Below, piece after piece: positions 24,361 through 32,618 of a stretch of 39,595 bases of DNA (the stretch's first letter is position 1; each line of letters opens with the position of its first letter). Below the pieces are notes generated by a model, which was given only the letters and a program-made list of their open reading frames with translations, was not told the DNA's origin and ran no database searches. The DNA lies in the NCBI RefSeq assembly GCF_003205875.1, contig NZ_PUBZ01000113.1, forward strand, positions 1-39,595. The letters run 5' to 3'. The DNA is from Herpetosiphon llansteffanensis (GTDB lineage Bacteria; Chloroflexota; Chloroflexia; Chloroflexales; Herpetosiphonaceae). Both the position numbers and the translations under genes were made by a program.

Positions 24361-25620
24361 ATGTCGTTAATGGATGAATTGCGCCAACAAGATCCTGAAT
24401 TGGCGCAAGCTATCGACTCTGAAGCTGAACGTCAACGCCATGGGATTGAGCTAATCGCCTCTGAAAACTATGTCAGCAGTGCCGTATTGGCCGCCCAAGG
24501 CTCGGTGTTGACCAATAAATATGCCGAAGGTTATCCACGCAAGCGCTACTACGGCGGCTGCGAGTTTGTTGACGTTGCCGAAGATTTGGCAATCAAACGG
24601 GCCAAGCAATTGTTTGGTGCTGAGCATGTCAATGTTCAACCGCACTCTGGCGCGCAAGCCAATATGGCGGTACAACTGGCGACACTTGAGCATGGCGACC
24701 GCGTGCTGGGCATGAGTTTGGCCCATGGCGGCCACTTAACCCACGGCCATCCGCTCAACTTCTCAGGCAAATCATATGAGATTCACGGCTATGGCGTTGA
24801 CCGCGAAACCGAACAGATCGATTATGAAGAAGTTGCCGAGATTGCCCACAAAACCCAACCAAAAATGATTATTTGTGGAGCCAGCGCCTACCCACGCACC
24901 ATCAATTTCGATTTGCTGCGCACAATTGCCGATAATGTTGGAGCAATTTTGATGGCCGATATTGCCCACATTGCTGGCTTGGTTGCTGCTGGCTTACACC
25001 CATCGCCAATTGGGGTTGCCGATTATGTCACCACGACCACGCATAAAACCCTGCGCGGCCCCCGTGGCGGCATGATTATGTGTGGTGCTGAACACGCCAA
25101 AAATATCGATAAAGTGGTGTTTCCTGGCGTGCAAGGTGGCCCGTTGATGCACGTGATCGCAGCCAAGGCCGTGGCATTTGGCGAAGCCTTACAGCCAGAT
25201 TATCGCGATTATATGCGCCGCGTGGTGGAAAATGCCAAAGTGCTAGCCGAAGCCTTGACCAACGAAGGCTTGCGGATTGTGAGCGGCGGCACCGATAATC
25301 ACCTCTTGCTGGTCGATTTGACTCCGGTCAATGCCACAGGCAAAGACGCTGAAAAAGCCCTTGACCATGCTGGCATTACCGTCAATAAAAATGCGATTCC
25401 ATTCGATCCCAAGCCACCAATGACTGCCAGCGGTTTGCGCTTTGGCACACCTGCGGCAACGACGCGGGGCTTTGGGCCAAACGAAATGCGTCAAATCGCC
25501 GTTTGGGTCGGCCAAATTGTGCGCGATTTGAGCAACAAAGAATTGCAAGCCAAAGTTGCCGGCGAAGTGCGCGAATTATGCGCCGCCTTCCCTGTACCAG
25601 GCCAACCAGAATATGCCTAA
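24361..25620 (+). CDS. glyA: Serine hydroxymethyltransferase
   Basis: A 419-aa PLP enzyme that interconverts serine plus tetrahydrofolate with glycine plus 5,10-methylene-tetrahydrofolate in the cytosol. Motifs: [57 protein letters not shown], and [14 protein letters not shown] with PLP-binding Lys229, the same number as in E. coli. Length is normal. The start has AGGAG 8 nt upstream. A terminator follows at 25641-25680. Confidence 0.97.
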   Translation: MSLMDELRQQDPELAQAIDSEAERQRHGIELIASENYVSSAVLAAQGSVLTNKYAEGYPRKRYYGGCEFVDVAEDLAIKRAKQLFGAEHVNVQPHSGAQANMAVQLATLEHGDRVLGMSLAHGGHLTHGHPLNFSGKSYEIHGYGVDRETEQIDYEEVAEIAHKTQPKMIICGASAYPRTINFDLLRTIADNVGAILMADIAHIAGLVAAGLHPSPIGVADYVTTTTHKTLRGPRGGMIMCGAEHAKNIDKVVFPGVQGGPLMHVIAAKAVAFGEALQPDYRDYMRRVVENAKVLAEALTNEGLRIVSGGTDNHLLLVDLTPVNATGKDAEKALDHAGITVNKNAIPFDPKPPMTASGLRFGTPAATTRGFGPNEMRQIAVWVGQIVRDLSNKELQAKVAGEVRELCAAFPVPGQPEYA

Positions 25621-25640
25621 ATTGGCCAATTAAGCAGCTT

Positions 25641-25680
25641 AAACGAGGTAGTCGGGCGACGACTGCCTCGTTTGGCGTTT
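25641..25680 (+). terminator. Intrinsic terminator after glyA
   Basis: AAACGAGGTAGTCG (25641-25654) pairs with CGACTGCCTCGTTT (25660-25673) with one G-T wobble and a 5-nt loop, followed by TTTGGCGTTT. Confidence 0.75.
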
Positions 25681-25720
25681 GACAAGCAGCCATGGCTGCG
25701 GTATCAATGAGATATATAAT
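25679..25720 (+). promoter_or_regulatory. Promoter region of the PrsA-like gene
   Basis: Perfect TTGACA at 25679-25684 with TATCAA 17 bp further (25702-25707). A perfect TATAAT lies at 25715-25720 but is too far from that -35, so two overlapping promoters are possible. The -35 touches the glyA terminator. Confidence 0.55.
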
Positions 25721-25752
25721 TTAGCATTTCAACATGTGGAGGACTTTGGCTC

Positions 25753-26718
25753 ATGCGACGACACGCCCAGTGGTTGCTGCTCTGTTTTGTAATTGCAATC
25801 CTAGCAGGTTGTGGTAGTGAAATTACCACCAGTCAATCGAAAGTGATGGTTGAGGTTGGCAATTCCTCAATCACTGAAGCAGAATTCACAACCTTTTTAG
25901 ATCAAAATTCTAATAATATCAACAACAATGCTGGCGGCCTTGATGCCAATACCACTCGCCAACAACTTTTAGAGCAACTGATTTTGCAAAAAGTGCTTCT
26001 TGAAGAAAGTGCCAAACTTGGCGCAGGCATCGATAGCGTGACCGCAGAACAAACTACAATGATGATTGATCAGGCTTTGGAACAAGAAAACGCAGCCATT
26101 GCGGATAAAGAAAAACCAACCTTTGCCGATTATGAAGCGTTTGCCAAAAAAAATCGTTTTGGCTCGGTTGAAGGCATGCGGGCCTATGTTGCCCAAATTT
26201 TAACCTTCGAGAGCTATGCCAAAATGCTCCAATTGCCAAGCGAAACCCCACAATTTCACCTGTTTCATATTTTAGTTTCAACCCAAACTGTCAGTGAATC
26301 GGTAGCGCTTGATCGCGTCAACCAACTCTTGACCCAATTGAAGGCTGGCGAAGATTTCTCGGCCCTAGCCCAACAATATTCTGAAGATACTGGCAGTGGC
26401 GCAAATGGCGGTGACCTTGGATGGTATACCAAAGAGCAATTTGCTGGCTTCGTTCCTGAATTTGCCACCGCGCTCAACACGCTGGAAATTGGCCAATTGA
26501 GCGAGCCTGTGAAAACCGAATTTGGCTATCACATTATGAAAATTACCGAAAGCCGCAACGCAACAAGCTTTGGCTCATTCCAAGAACTTATGAGTTCGCC
26601 CGAAGGCATGGCTTATGTGCAAGGCAAAGTCGAAGAATATCGCCAAAAAGATTTGATCAAAAATTATGTCCGCGCCGAGGATGTGCCCTTCCCAGAATCA
26701 GTAACCGTTTTCCAATAA
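25753..26718 (+). CDS. PrsA/SurA-like parvulin peptidyl-prolyl isomerase lipoprotein
   Basis: A 321-aa lipoprotein foldase expected on the outer face of the membrane, helping secreted proteins fold. The lipobox LAGC has its lipidated Cys near residue 23. A SurA_N/PrsA-type helical region (about 30-165) precedes a parvulin rotamase domain (about 172-275): FHLFHILVSTQ, DFSALAQQYSEDTGSGANGG, DLGWYTKEQF, FGYHIMKITE. The GGAGG Shine-Dalgarno is 10 nt before the ATG. Preceded by its own promoter and followed by a terminator that runs into mazG. Confidence 0.88.
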   Translation: MRRHAQWLLLCFVIAILAGCGSEITTSQSKVMVEVGNSSITEAEFTTFLDQNSNNINNNAGGLDANTTRQQLLEQLILQKVLLEESAKLGAGIDSVTAEQTTMMIDQALEQENAAIADKEKPTFADYEAFAKKNRFGSVEGMRAYVAQILTFESYAKMLQLPSETPQFHLFHILVSTQTVSESVALDRVNQLLTQLKAGEDFSALAQQYSEDTGSGANGGDLGWYTKEQFAGFVPEFATALNTLEIGQLSEPVKTEFGYHIMKITESRNATSFGSFQELMSSPEGMAYVQGKVEEYRQKDLIKNYVRAEDVPFPESVTVFQ

Positions 26719-26742
26719 TCAGAGCAATGCCAATGGGCGTTA

Positions 26743-26778
26743 CGACAGGATGCTTGCTCATCCTGTCGCTCTTTGTTT
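26743..26778 (+). terminator. Intrinsic terminator abutting the mazG ribosome binding site
   Basis: Perfect 10-bp stem CGACAGGATG / CATCCTGTCG with loop CTTGCT and tail CTCTTTGTTT. AAGGAG of mazG starts at 26779. Confidence 0.8.
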
Positions 26779-26789
26779 AAGGAGCAATT

Positions 26790-27932
26790 ATGTTAACCAT
26801 TCTCAGCCAATTACCACTCGATCTCGGCCAAGGCTTTCAGGTTGTGCCTGCCCACAAACTTATTGCACCAACGCCGCAACCAGCAGAAGGCGCTGATCGC
26901 GCATGGAGTGAATTACAAGGCATCGCTGACTATCAGGCCTTTGTTAGCCCACTCCCGTTCCAAGCAACCCAAGCCTTGATCATCACCGAGATTGACGCGG
27001 TGACATTGCCAGCAGTTCGCGCCAGCTTGTTACGCCGCTATCCCAGCGACTATCAAATTCAGAGCCTTGATGCAACTGGGCTGAACCAAGCAACCCTTGC
27101 CAATGCCAACCCAGCCCAAGCTTGGTACCTGCCAGCGCTCAGCATCGAGGCCGATGTAGCTAGCCCTGGCACGTTGGAATGGATTATGGCGCGCTTGGCG
27201 GGGCCACACGGCTGCCCATGGGATCGCAAGCAAACCCACGCCAGCTTGCGCGAATTCCTGCTTGAAGAAACCCATGAAACGCTCGAAGCGCTTGACGCTG
27301 AAGATTGGCCAAATCTCAAAGAAGAACTAGGCGATTTAATGTTGCAAATTGTCTTTCATGCTGAGTTTGGTCGCCAAGCAGGCCGCTTCAACCTTGATCA
27401 GGTCTATGCTGCCATCAACAGCAAATTGATTCGCCGCCACCCACATATTTTCAGCACCACCGAAGTCAGCGATGCAGACGAGGTGCTGCGCAATTGGGAT
27501 GCGATCAAGGCAACCGAGCACAAAGAAAAAGGCAGCCAACGTGAGAGTGCGCTCGATGGCATTGCCAAAACCTTGCCGCCGCTCGCAGCAGCTCAGTTAA
27601 TGGGCAAAAAAGCTGCCAAAGTTGGCTTTGATTGGCCCGCTGTCAGCGGGGTATGGGATAAAGTGCATGAAGAAATTGGCGAATTGCAAGCAGCTGCCAG
27701 CCCAGCAGAACAAGCAGCCGAGTTTGGCGATGTGCTGTTTGCGCTGACCAATTTGGCGCGCTGGCTCAAAATTGATTCAGAAAGTGCGCTACGCGGCACG
27801 ATTGCCAAATTCCGCCGCCGTTTTGTGGCTGTTGAGCAAGCAGCCCAAGCCCAAGGCCGCGAACTAAGCCAACTCAGCCTTAGCGAAGCTGACACGCTTT
27901 GGGAAGCAGCCAAACGAACCGAGAAACAATAA
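26790..27932 (+). CDS. mazG: Nucleoside triphosphate pyrophosphohydrolase MazG with N-terminal extension
   Basis: A 380-aa protein. Residues about 125-370 are a full tandem MazG: GPHGCPWDRKQTH, the first helical EExxE motif FLLEETHETLEALD, EELGDLMLQIVFHAEFG, RRHPHIFS and the second copy VHEEIGELQAAA / EFGDVLFALTNLARWL. It hydrolyses NTPs to NMP plus PPi, clearing damaged nucleotides. The first 115 residues are extra. They resemble the C-terminal half of the tetrapyrrole-methylase domain fused to MazG in YabN proteins (ALIITEIDAVTLPAVRASLL, YPSD, WYLPAL), but the SAM-binding half is absent. AAGGAG lies 5 nt before the ATG. Confidence 0.92.
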   Translation: MLTILSQLPLDLGQGFQVVPAHKLIAPTPQPAEGADRAWSELQGIADYQAFVSPLPFQATQALIITEIDAVTLPAVRASLLRRYPSDYQIQSLDATGLNQATLANANPAQAWYLPALSIEADVASPGTLEWIMARLAGPHGCPWDRKQTHASLREFLLEETHETLEALDAEDWPNLKEELGDLMLQIVFHAEFGRQAGRFNLDQVYAAINSKLIRRHPHIFSTTEVSDADEVLRNWDAIKATEHKEKGSQRESALDGIAKTLPPLAAAQLMGKKAAKVGFDWPAVSGVWDKVHEEIGELQAAASPAEQAAEFGDVLFALTNLARWLKIDSESALRGTIAKFRRRFVAVEQAAQAQGRELSQLSLSEADTLWEAAKRTEKQ

Positions 27933-28215
27933 GGAACCGCGAAGCGCACGAAGGACACGAAGGCAAGGGTTTTTAGCCACGAATTCCACTAATTTCACGA
28001 AAAAAGGCTATGGGCTTGCAGAACATAATCCCAAAAATCTGTGCCAAGCTGTAGCCAAAAACTTAACTTCGCAAACTTCGTGGTTCCTAGCCCTTCGTGC
28101 TCTTCGTGTCCTTCGTGGTTAATATAACTTGCTAATTTTTGACTTTTTCCTTCACTTCTCTGCGCCTCTGCGTTAAAATCCCAATCCCCGATCCCTGAAC
28201 CCCGATCCCCAACTC
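27933..28215. repeat. Inverted repeat tract between convergent genes
   Basis: Forward CGAAG phrases at 27934-27963 (GGAACC, GCGAAG, GCACGAAGGACACGAAGG) reappear inverted at 28077-28120 (CTTCGTGGTTCC, CTTCGTGCTCTTCGTGTCC). Positions 28136-28219 are twelve phase-locked heptads, running from TTTTTGA through the TCTCTGC/GCCTCTG/CGTTAAA phrase to TCCCCGA, TCCCTGA and ACCCCGA. No gene is seen. Confidence 0.82.
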
Positions 28216-29223
28216 CTAGCGCACTCGCGGGCGAACTGGCAAATTTGCCCGCAAGGTATGCACCCATTGCACCACCTCGCGCAAGTGTTCAGTCTCAAGC
28301 AGCGGCTCCAGCAACAAATGGCGCTCGGCCAGACCAGCCAAATCAAAAAACCAATACACGCTCATCAGCGGATTAATATCGAGCTTGCTGCCTTCGGTTT
28401 TGCTGGTCAGATGATAATTGCCAAAATAGCCCTCGACCGCTGAGATAATCGAGCTATTGATCACACTGGGATCTTGGTAAATGCGCGATTGTGCCCAATG
28501 CACCGCCGCTGCGTAGGCTTGATAGACCGGCATTTGCTTGATCAAACTGCACGTACCAAGCAGCACCTCGGCCTCAGCCAGCGTAGCAATATTTTGAAAA
28601 ATATGCGGGTAATGCATATCGCGTTCAGCACCCAACCCAATGCAGGCCACAATTTTGGTTGGCACTTCGTGTAATTGGTTGACCGCCGCCAACGAGATTG
28701 AATCTTCGACCAAGGTACCAATTTCGGCCTCGTCGCCTTGCACCAAGGCATCAACCCCGCCATCGACCAAGATAATCGCATCGATTGCTAAATGCTGCAC
28801 CAAGCGCCGATAACTCGCTAGAAGTGGTTGTACGCCACTGCGCAGAAACGACCAAACCGTCAATGGCTCGCCATAGGTTTGGCGAAACCACTCGGCCAAA
28901 TACAATTCGGGAAAATAGATAAATGGGCTATGGCGCTGGAACAAGGCCACTTGGGTAGCATCGATTGGGCTATGCTTGGGCACAAATTCTGGGTCGCGGG
29001 GCAAGCTTGGCACGCCATAGAGCGTATCGCCGAGATAGTCGAGATTGGTGGCGGCTTCAAGGTCGCTGAAACTAAAATTGGCCAAATGCACATTAAAGCC
29101 TTGTTGGCGCAATTGGAGGAAAATCGGCAAGCCACAGAAAATATCAAAGCCACCACCCATGCCAGCGATTAAAATTGAGCGGCGGCCTTGTAATTGTTCT
29201 AAAATCGGCAAATTAAGCTGCAT
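28216..29223 (-). CDS. DUF1152 domain-containing protein
   Basis: A 335-aa cytosolic protein of a family with no assigned function. The conserved N-terminal Gly-rich motif is GMGGGFDIFCGLPIF, a nucleotide- or sugar-binding type loop; other conserved parts are ILVDGGVDALVQGDEAEIGT, an acidic pocket-like stretch, and VACIGLGAERD. ATG at 29223 has GAGG 6 nt upstream; a TTG two codons earlier is less likely. It is the last gene after the GTPase on this strand, separated by a terminator-like hairpin at 29244-29274. Confidence 0.82.
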   Translation of the reverse strand: MQLNLPILEQLQGRRSILIAGMGGGFDIFCGLPIFLQLRQQGFNVHLANFSFSDLEAATNLDYLGDTLYGVPSLPRDPEFVPKHSPIDATQVALFQRHSPFIYFPELYLAEWFRQTYGEPLTVWSFLRSGVQPLLASYRRLVQHLAIDAIILVDGGVDALVQGDEAEIGTLVEDSISLAAVNQLHEVPTKIVACIGLGAERDMHYPHIFQNIATLAEAEVLLGTCSLIKQMPVYQAYAAAVHWAQSRIYQDPSVINSSIISAVEGYFGNYHLTSKTEGSKLDINPLMSVYWFFDLAGLAERHLLLEPLLETEHLREVVQWVHTLRANLPVRPRVR

Positions 29224-29243
29224 TGTCAACCTCTCCCAATGGC

Positions 29244-29274
29244 AAAAAGCCGCACTCTGGTACCAGAGTACGGC
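29244..29274 (-). terminator. Terminator after the GTPase gene, just before the DUF1152 RBS
   Basis: On the minus strand GCCG-T-ACTCTGG pairs with CCAGAGT-G-CGGC across a 2-nt loop, followed by TTTTT (complement of 29244-29248). The DUF1152 Shine-Dalgarno follows within about 10 nt. Confidence 0.75.
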
Positions 29275-29309
29275 ATGGCGAAAAAGAGCAATGAAGCGTG
29301 AAGAATCGC

Positions 29310-29840
29310 CTAATCGGCTGAGCGCTGCATAATAACGTAGAGCAATTCTAGCAGCACATTCTTAACCGAATCCTTTTGGGTTGCCACACAGGGAACAATT
29401 TTAACATGGGCTGGCAACCGCAAGGCGAGCCGCAACTCATCAGGTGCCCAAGCATTTTCGTGGTCTTGCTTGTTGGCGGCGACGACATACGGCGCATCAC
29501 GTTGCGAAGTGAAGAAATCGATAATCCGATTTGTTTCGCGGAACGTTTCAGGCCGGGTGCTATCGACCAACACAATCAAGCCGAGCATCCCCTCGGACAA
29601 GATTTCCCACATAAAGTCGAAGCGTTTTTGGCCGGGTGTGCCGAACAAGTGCAACACCAAATCATCACTGATCGTAATGCGGCCAAAGTCCATTGCAACG
29701 GTGGTTTCGCCCTTGAGCAGTTTGGTATCGTCGGAGGCCTTCCGTTCGGTCGAAACCACCTCGATTTCACTAATGGCACGAATGAACTGTGTTTTACCAG
29801 CGTTAACCGCGCCACTGATAACCATTTTGACAGTCTGCAT
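29310..29840 (-). CDS. Ras-like small GTPase (MglA/CvnD-type ATP/GTP-binding protein)
   Basis: A 176-aa single-domain GTPase, expected to act as a cytoplasmic switch. G1 is GAVNAGKTQF, G3 is the variant FGTPGQKRFDFMW (GTPG in place of DxxG), G4 is NKQD and G5 is in CVATQ. The GTPGQxRFxFMW sequence is typical of the prokaryotic Ras-like group that includes Streptomyces conservon CvnD proteins and relatives of MglA, which controls polarity and gliding in Myxococcus. AGGAGG lies 4 nt before the ATG at 29840. It follows the DUF4388 gene by 68 nt; the pairing suggests that the DUF4388 protein is its regulator or effector. Confidence 0.88.
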   Translation of the reverse strand: MQTVKMVISGAVNAGKTQFIRAISEIEVVSTERKASDDTKLLKGETTVAMDFGRITISDDLVLHLFGTPGQKRFDFMWEILSEGMLGLIVLVDSTRPETFRETNRIIDFFTSQRDAPYVVAANKQDHENAWAPDELRLALRLPAHVKIVPCVATQKDSVKNVLLELLYVIMQRSAD

Positions 29841-29908
29841 ACGTCCTCCTAAGACGGAGCTAGGTTGCCGGTGGGAGTGTGGGAGTGTTCCAGCGCAGCG
29901 CCGCCTTT

Positions 29909-30730
29909 CTACATTCCCCTAATACGATTGATGATCCGTGAGACGAGGCTGCGTTTTGGTGCTCCTGCAGCGGCACCAGCACCAGCGCGTCCCGTCGCTG
30001 GGACAGGAGGGCGAGGTCGGGTTACCTCAACCAAGCCTGCCGAAATGAAGCCGTATACAATGCGGCTCACATCAAATTCACTCAAACCAGTCCGACTAAT
30101 CACTTCTTTGATCGAATCTTTGCCATTGATGCGGGCAAAAATGCGCCATTCATCGGGCGTTAAGTTGATACTTTTGGCCTTTTCGAGTGGCTGATCGACA
30201 AAGCGGGCGATCATATCGGTATTGGGAATATGATCCTTGATGCGGCCCCATTCATCGACGCGGCGTACACCCTCCATAATGAGGTTTTCCACCCCAAGCG
30301 GTACCGGCGATTGGACATCATCACGGTCGAGTTTTACCCCGGCATTGAAGCAAAACTCACCATCGGGCCAGCCAAACAGACTGTACACCGTCTCTTCTAT
30401 GTGGGTTTGGATGTGGCGTTGCAGGTCTTCGCGCGTGATAAGATCGCGTTCGACCAGCACCGTTCCAAGCGATTGGTTGCCATCAGTTTGCTGCAGTTGC
30501 ACCGCCTGCTGCACCTGTTGCGGCGTGAGTTTCCCCGTGCGCTGCAACATCTCGCCGAGCGATTCGCGTTCTTGCGCTTGCGCGGCGTAGAGCAGTTTTC
30601 CCTTTTCAAAGTAGAGCGTTGCTGCGGCACTTTGACGGTTCAGTTGTAAACTGCCAGTTTTGTACCCGCGATCGATCAGATAAAGAAAATCAGCGAGTGC
30701 AAAGTCGCGCAAATTACCAACAAGAGCCAT
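29909..30730 (-). CDS. DUF4388 (PATAN-type) domain protein
   Basis: A 273-aa cytosolic protein. The N-terminal DUF4388 domain (residues 1-100) starts MALVGNLRDFALADFLYLID, then KTGSLQL and YFEKGKLLYAA. A GspE_N-like helical segment (LGEMLQRTGKLTPQQVQQA, then LGTVLVERDLITREDLQRH) spans about 55-120. A second beta-rich DUF4388-like part follows (SLFGWPDGEFCFNAG), then a winged-helix-like region (about 195-240) and a Pro/Ala/Gly linker ending in the basic tail RSLVSRIINRIRGM. DUF4388 proteins are often found with MglA-like GTPases and two-component proteins; a scaffold or GTPase-partner role is inferred. It follows the DUF1385 gene by 29 nt. Confidence 0.82.
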   Translation of the reverse strand: MALVGNLRDFALADFLYLIDRGYKTGSLQLNRQSAAATLYFEKGKLLYAAQAQERESLGEMLQRTGKLTPQQVQQAVQLQQTDGNQSLGTVLVERDLITREDLQRHIQTHIEETVYSLFGWPDGEFCFNAGVKLDRDDVQSPVPLGVENLIMEGVRRVDEWGRIKDHIPNTDMIARFVDQPLEKAKSINLTPDEWRIFARINGKDSIKEVISRTGLSEFDVSRIVYGFISAGLVEVTRPRPPVPATGRAGAGAAAGAPKRSLVSRIINRIRGM

Positions 30731-30759
30731 ACAGATGCCCTCACTCTGGATGTACGATG

Positions 30760-31683
30760 TTAGGACGTAAGTGCAGGCCGAATATCGACCGCAATGGGCT
30801 GAGTTTCAATCGTTTGTCCATCGGCGGCCAAGACCCGCGCCAGGGCAGCGATTGCTACCTCAAGCATGGCATCGTCGGGTTCGCGGGTGGTCAAGCGTTG
30901 CAGCGCCAGTGCTGGTGTCATTAAACCACGCACAATCGGGTTTGTTGCCTTGCTTGCCGTAAGCCGCATAAGCTCGTAAGCAAGCGCCGCCACAAATGGC
31001 ACTAGGATGATTCGGCTTAGCAAGCGTAGCCAAAAGGGAAACGTGCCAAGCAATGCAAATACAGGAATGCTGAGCACCACCACAATGAGCAATAAGGTTG
31101 TGCCACAGCGCGGGTGGATGGTTGTAAAGGGCCGAACATGCTCAACGGTCAATGGCAGGCCTGCTTCATAGGCCGATACGGCTTTATGCTCAGCTCCATG
31201 ATACCCGAAAACCCGCCGAATTTCTGCGGTGCGCCCGACTAGGATCAGGTAGCCAACAAAAATCAGCAAGCGCGTAATGCCTTCGATTGTTTCGCGACTG
31301 TAGATGCCAAGCTTGGCCCAACTGGCAATGCCCGAAGCAACCAGCAATGGCAACACAAAAAACAATGCAATCGAAATCCCGACCGAGGTTGCAACCAACA
31401 GTGCGGTTTGGCCTTTACTCAAGGGTTGCTCTGCTTGATCATCGGTCACACTCGCCGAAAACATCAAAGCCCACATCCCAATCACCAAAGCATCACCCAA
31501 AAGCTGAATGCCACGTAGCAGCGGAAGCCGACTCCAAAAAACCCGCCGGGCTAAGTTTAATTCACGGTCACGAATGACGATTTGGCCAGAAGGTGAACGG
31601 ACAGCGACACTAGCCCGGTGTAAACCGCGCATCATTACGCCTTCCATTACTGCTTGTCCACCATACGGAAACCGTTCAGCCAT
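30760..31683 (-). CDS. DUF1385 family polytopic membrane protein (YqhQ-like)
   Basis: A 307-aa membrane protein of unknown function. The family N-terminus YGGQAVMEGVMMRG is at residues 6-19; also conserved are FGYHGAEHKAVSAYEAG and RPFTTIHPRCGT, giving His/Glu/Cys residues that could bind metal. About four to five membrane helices are visible. ATG at 31683 is preferred. The frame runs on to a GTG at 31728, but that codon lies inside the extended -10 promoter at 31719-31727. It is the first gene of the run DUF1385, DUF4388, GTPase, DUF1152. Confidence 0.85.
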   Translation of the reverse strand: MAERFPYGGQAVMEGVMMRGLHRASVAVRSPSGQIVIRDRELNLARRVFWSRLPLLRGIQLLGDALVIGMWALMFSASVTDDQAEQPLSKGQTALLVATSVGISIALFFVLPLLVASGIASWAKLGIYSRETIEGITRLLIFVGYLILVGRTAEIRRVFGYHGAEHKAVSAYEAGLPLTVEHVRPFTTIHPRCGTTLLLIVVVLSIPVFALLGTFPFWLRLLSRIILVPFVAALAYELMRLTASKATNPIVRGLMTPALALQRLTTREPDDAMLEVAIAALARVLAADGQTIETQPIAVDIRPALTS

Positions 31684-31718
31684 AGCGTTCACCAAATAGA
31701 GGATGGTTTGGTCTGTGT

Positions 31719-31727
31719 ATCGTACCA
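31719..31727 (-). promoter_or_regulatory. Extended -10 promoter of the DUF1385-DUF4388-GTPase run
   Basis: On the minus strand TG, one base, TACGAT (31724 to 31719). Predicted start near 31712, 29 nt before the ATG at 31683. Confidence 0.5.
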
Positions 31728-31757
31728 CTAGCCCTTGTCGTTTGACAAGAGGGCAGC

Positions 31758-32201
31758 CTAGTTATTTTCGTTGCGATCACTGGGCAACGAGCCACGTGCT
31801 TGCCGCCGCGCCAACGATTTGGCCCCAGCTTTGACCCCTGCCAACAAGCTAGCGGCCTTGATCACTGGTGAAACCACGCCTTCAGCCACATACGAGGCTG
31901 TTTGCTTGGCGGTTGTGGTCGTAACCTTGGCATTTTCGGTAATATCTTTGACCCGTTCCAACACGTCGTCGACCTTGGGCGAGATTTTTTCCTTGGCCAA
32001 GTTGCGCAACTCGTTGACCATCACCACCAACACGCCCACCAAAACAATCATCAAGGTGACCGAGAAGAGTTGGAAAATCGCCAAGAGGATAATCGCAAGA
32101 TCACGGGCCTCGTTAAGCCAGCCCTGTGATATCAACAAAATCGGCAGACCAATCCCAAGAACAAGGAGGACGATGCCCCCGATAATGGCAAACTTCTTCA
32201 A
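31758..32201 (-). CDS. Small membrane protein with C-terminal helical region, unknown function
   Basis: A 147-aa protein. Two hydrophobic segments (about residues 4-24 and 37-65) precede an amphipathic, Lys/Glu-rich helical region (NLAKEKISPKVDDVLERVKD, then KQTASYVAEGVVSPVIKAAS), resembling DUF948-type or YtxH-like envelope proteins. The start is TTG at 32201 with GGAGG 5 nt upstream. The frame is open to 32315, but that stretch contains the promoter at 32286-32315. The basic, Arg-rich tail faces the cytoplasm if the two-helix topology is correct. Confidence 0.65.
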   Translation of the reverse strand: MKKFAIIGGIVLLVLGIGLPILLISQGWLNEARDLAIILLAIFQLFSVTLMIVLVGVLVVMVNELRNLAKEKISPKVDDVLERVKDITENAKVTTTTAKQTASYVAEGVVSPVIKAASLLAGVKAGAKSLARRQARGSLPSDRNENN

Positions 32202-32285
32202 GCAATCCTCCAGCGTACCGACACGACCAATCAAACCGTCGAAAGGTACATTTAATGCTTTACAAAGAGGGATTTGATCGCGGCG

Positions 32286-32315
32286 ATTATAGCATATTGC
32301 CTTGAAATATGCCAC
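32286..32315 (-). promoter_or_regulatory. Extended -10 promoter of the small membrane protein gene
   Basis: Minus strand: perfect TATAAT (32291 to 32286) with TG one base upstream, and a possible -35 GTGGCA (32315 to 32310) with an 18-bp spacer. Predicted start near 32279 gives a leader of about 78 nt. Confidence 0.65.
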
Positions 32316-32360
32316 ACTTTCACCACAGGAATATTGTCGCCTTTTTTGCCTTCGTAGGGG

Positions 32361-32618
32361 TTAAACGCGCAGTCGCGTTGCTAGGATTAACATAATCCAT
32401 GCGGCGATGGTCGATTCGACCAAAGGTACTCCTGCTGGCACTGGCCCAGACCCAATAAAATGCAAATTAAAGGCATAACTCATGAGGCAGCCAATCAGCG
32501 CTGTGCCCAAAAAAAGTGGCAAATGTCGCCAACGCTGCCCCCAAAAAAGATGCGCCAAGGCTCCGTAAACGCTGGCAAGCAGCGCAATAATCAATGCTGC
32601 TGGCTCTAGCTCATTCAC
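32361..32618 (-). CDS. Small hydrophobic membrane protein, unknown function
   Basis: An 85-aa protein with two to three membrane segments (about residues 6-24, 33-52 and 65-82) and no recognised domain. Its ATG overlaps the mnmA stop (ATGA), so it is translated by coupling to mnmA. The exact overlap, typical of co-regulated genes, argues that this is a real gene despite its small size. Confidence 0.65.
   Translation of the reverse strand: MNELEPAALIIALLASVYGALAHLFWGQRWRHLPLFLGTALIGCLMSYAFNLHFIGSGPVPAGVPLVESTIAAWIMLILATRLRV

Noticed and set aside
31684-31728. Upstream GTG start for the DUF1385 gene
   Set aside because: The codon lies within the extended -10 promoter, and ATG at 31683 gives the family N-terminus.
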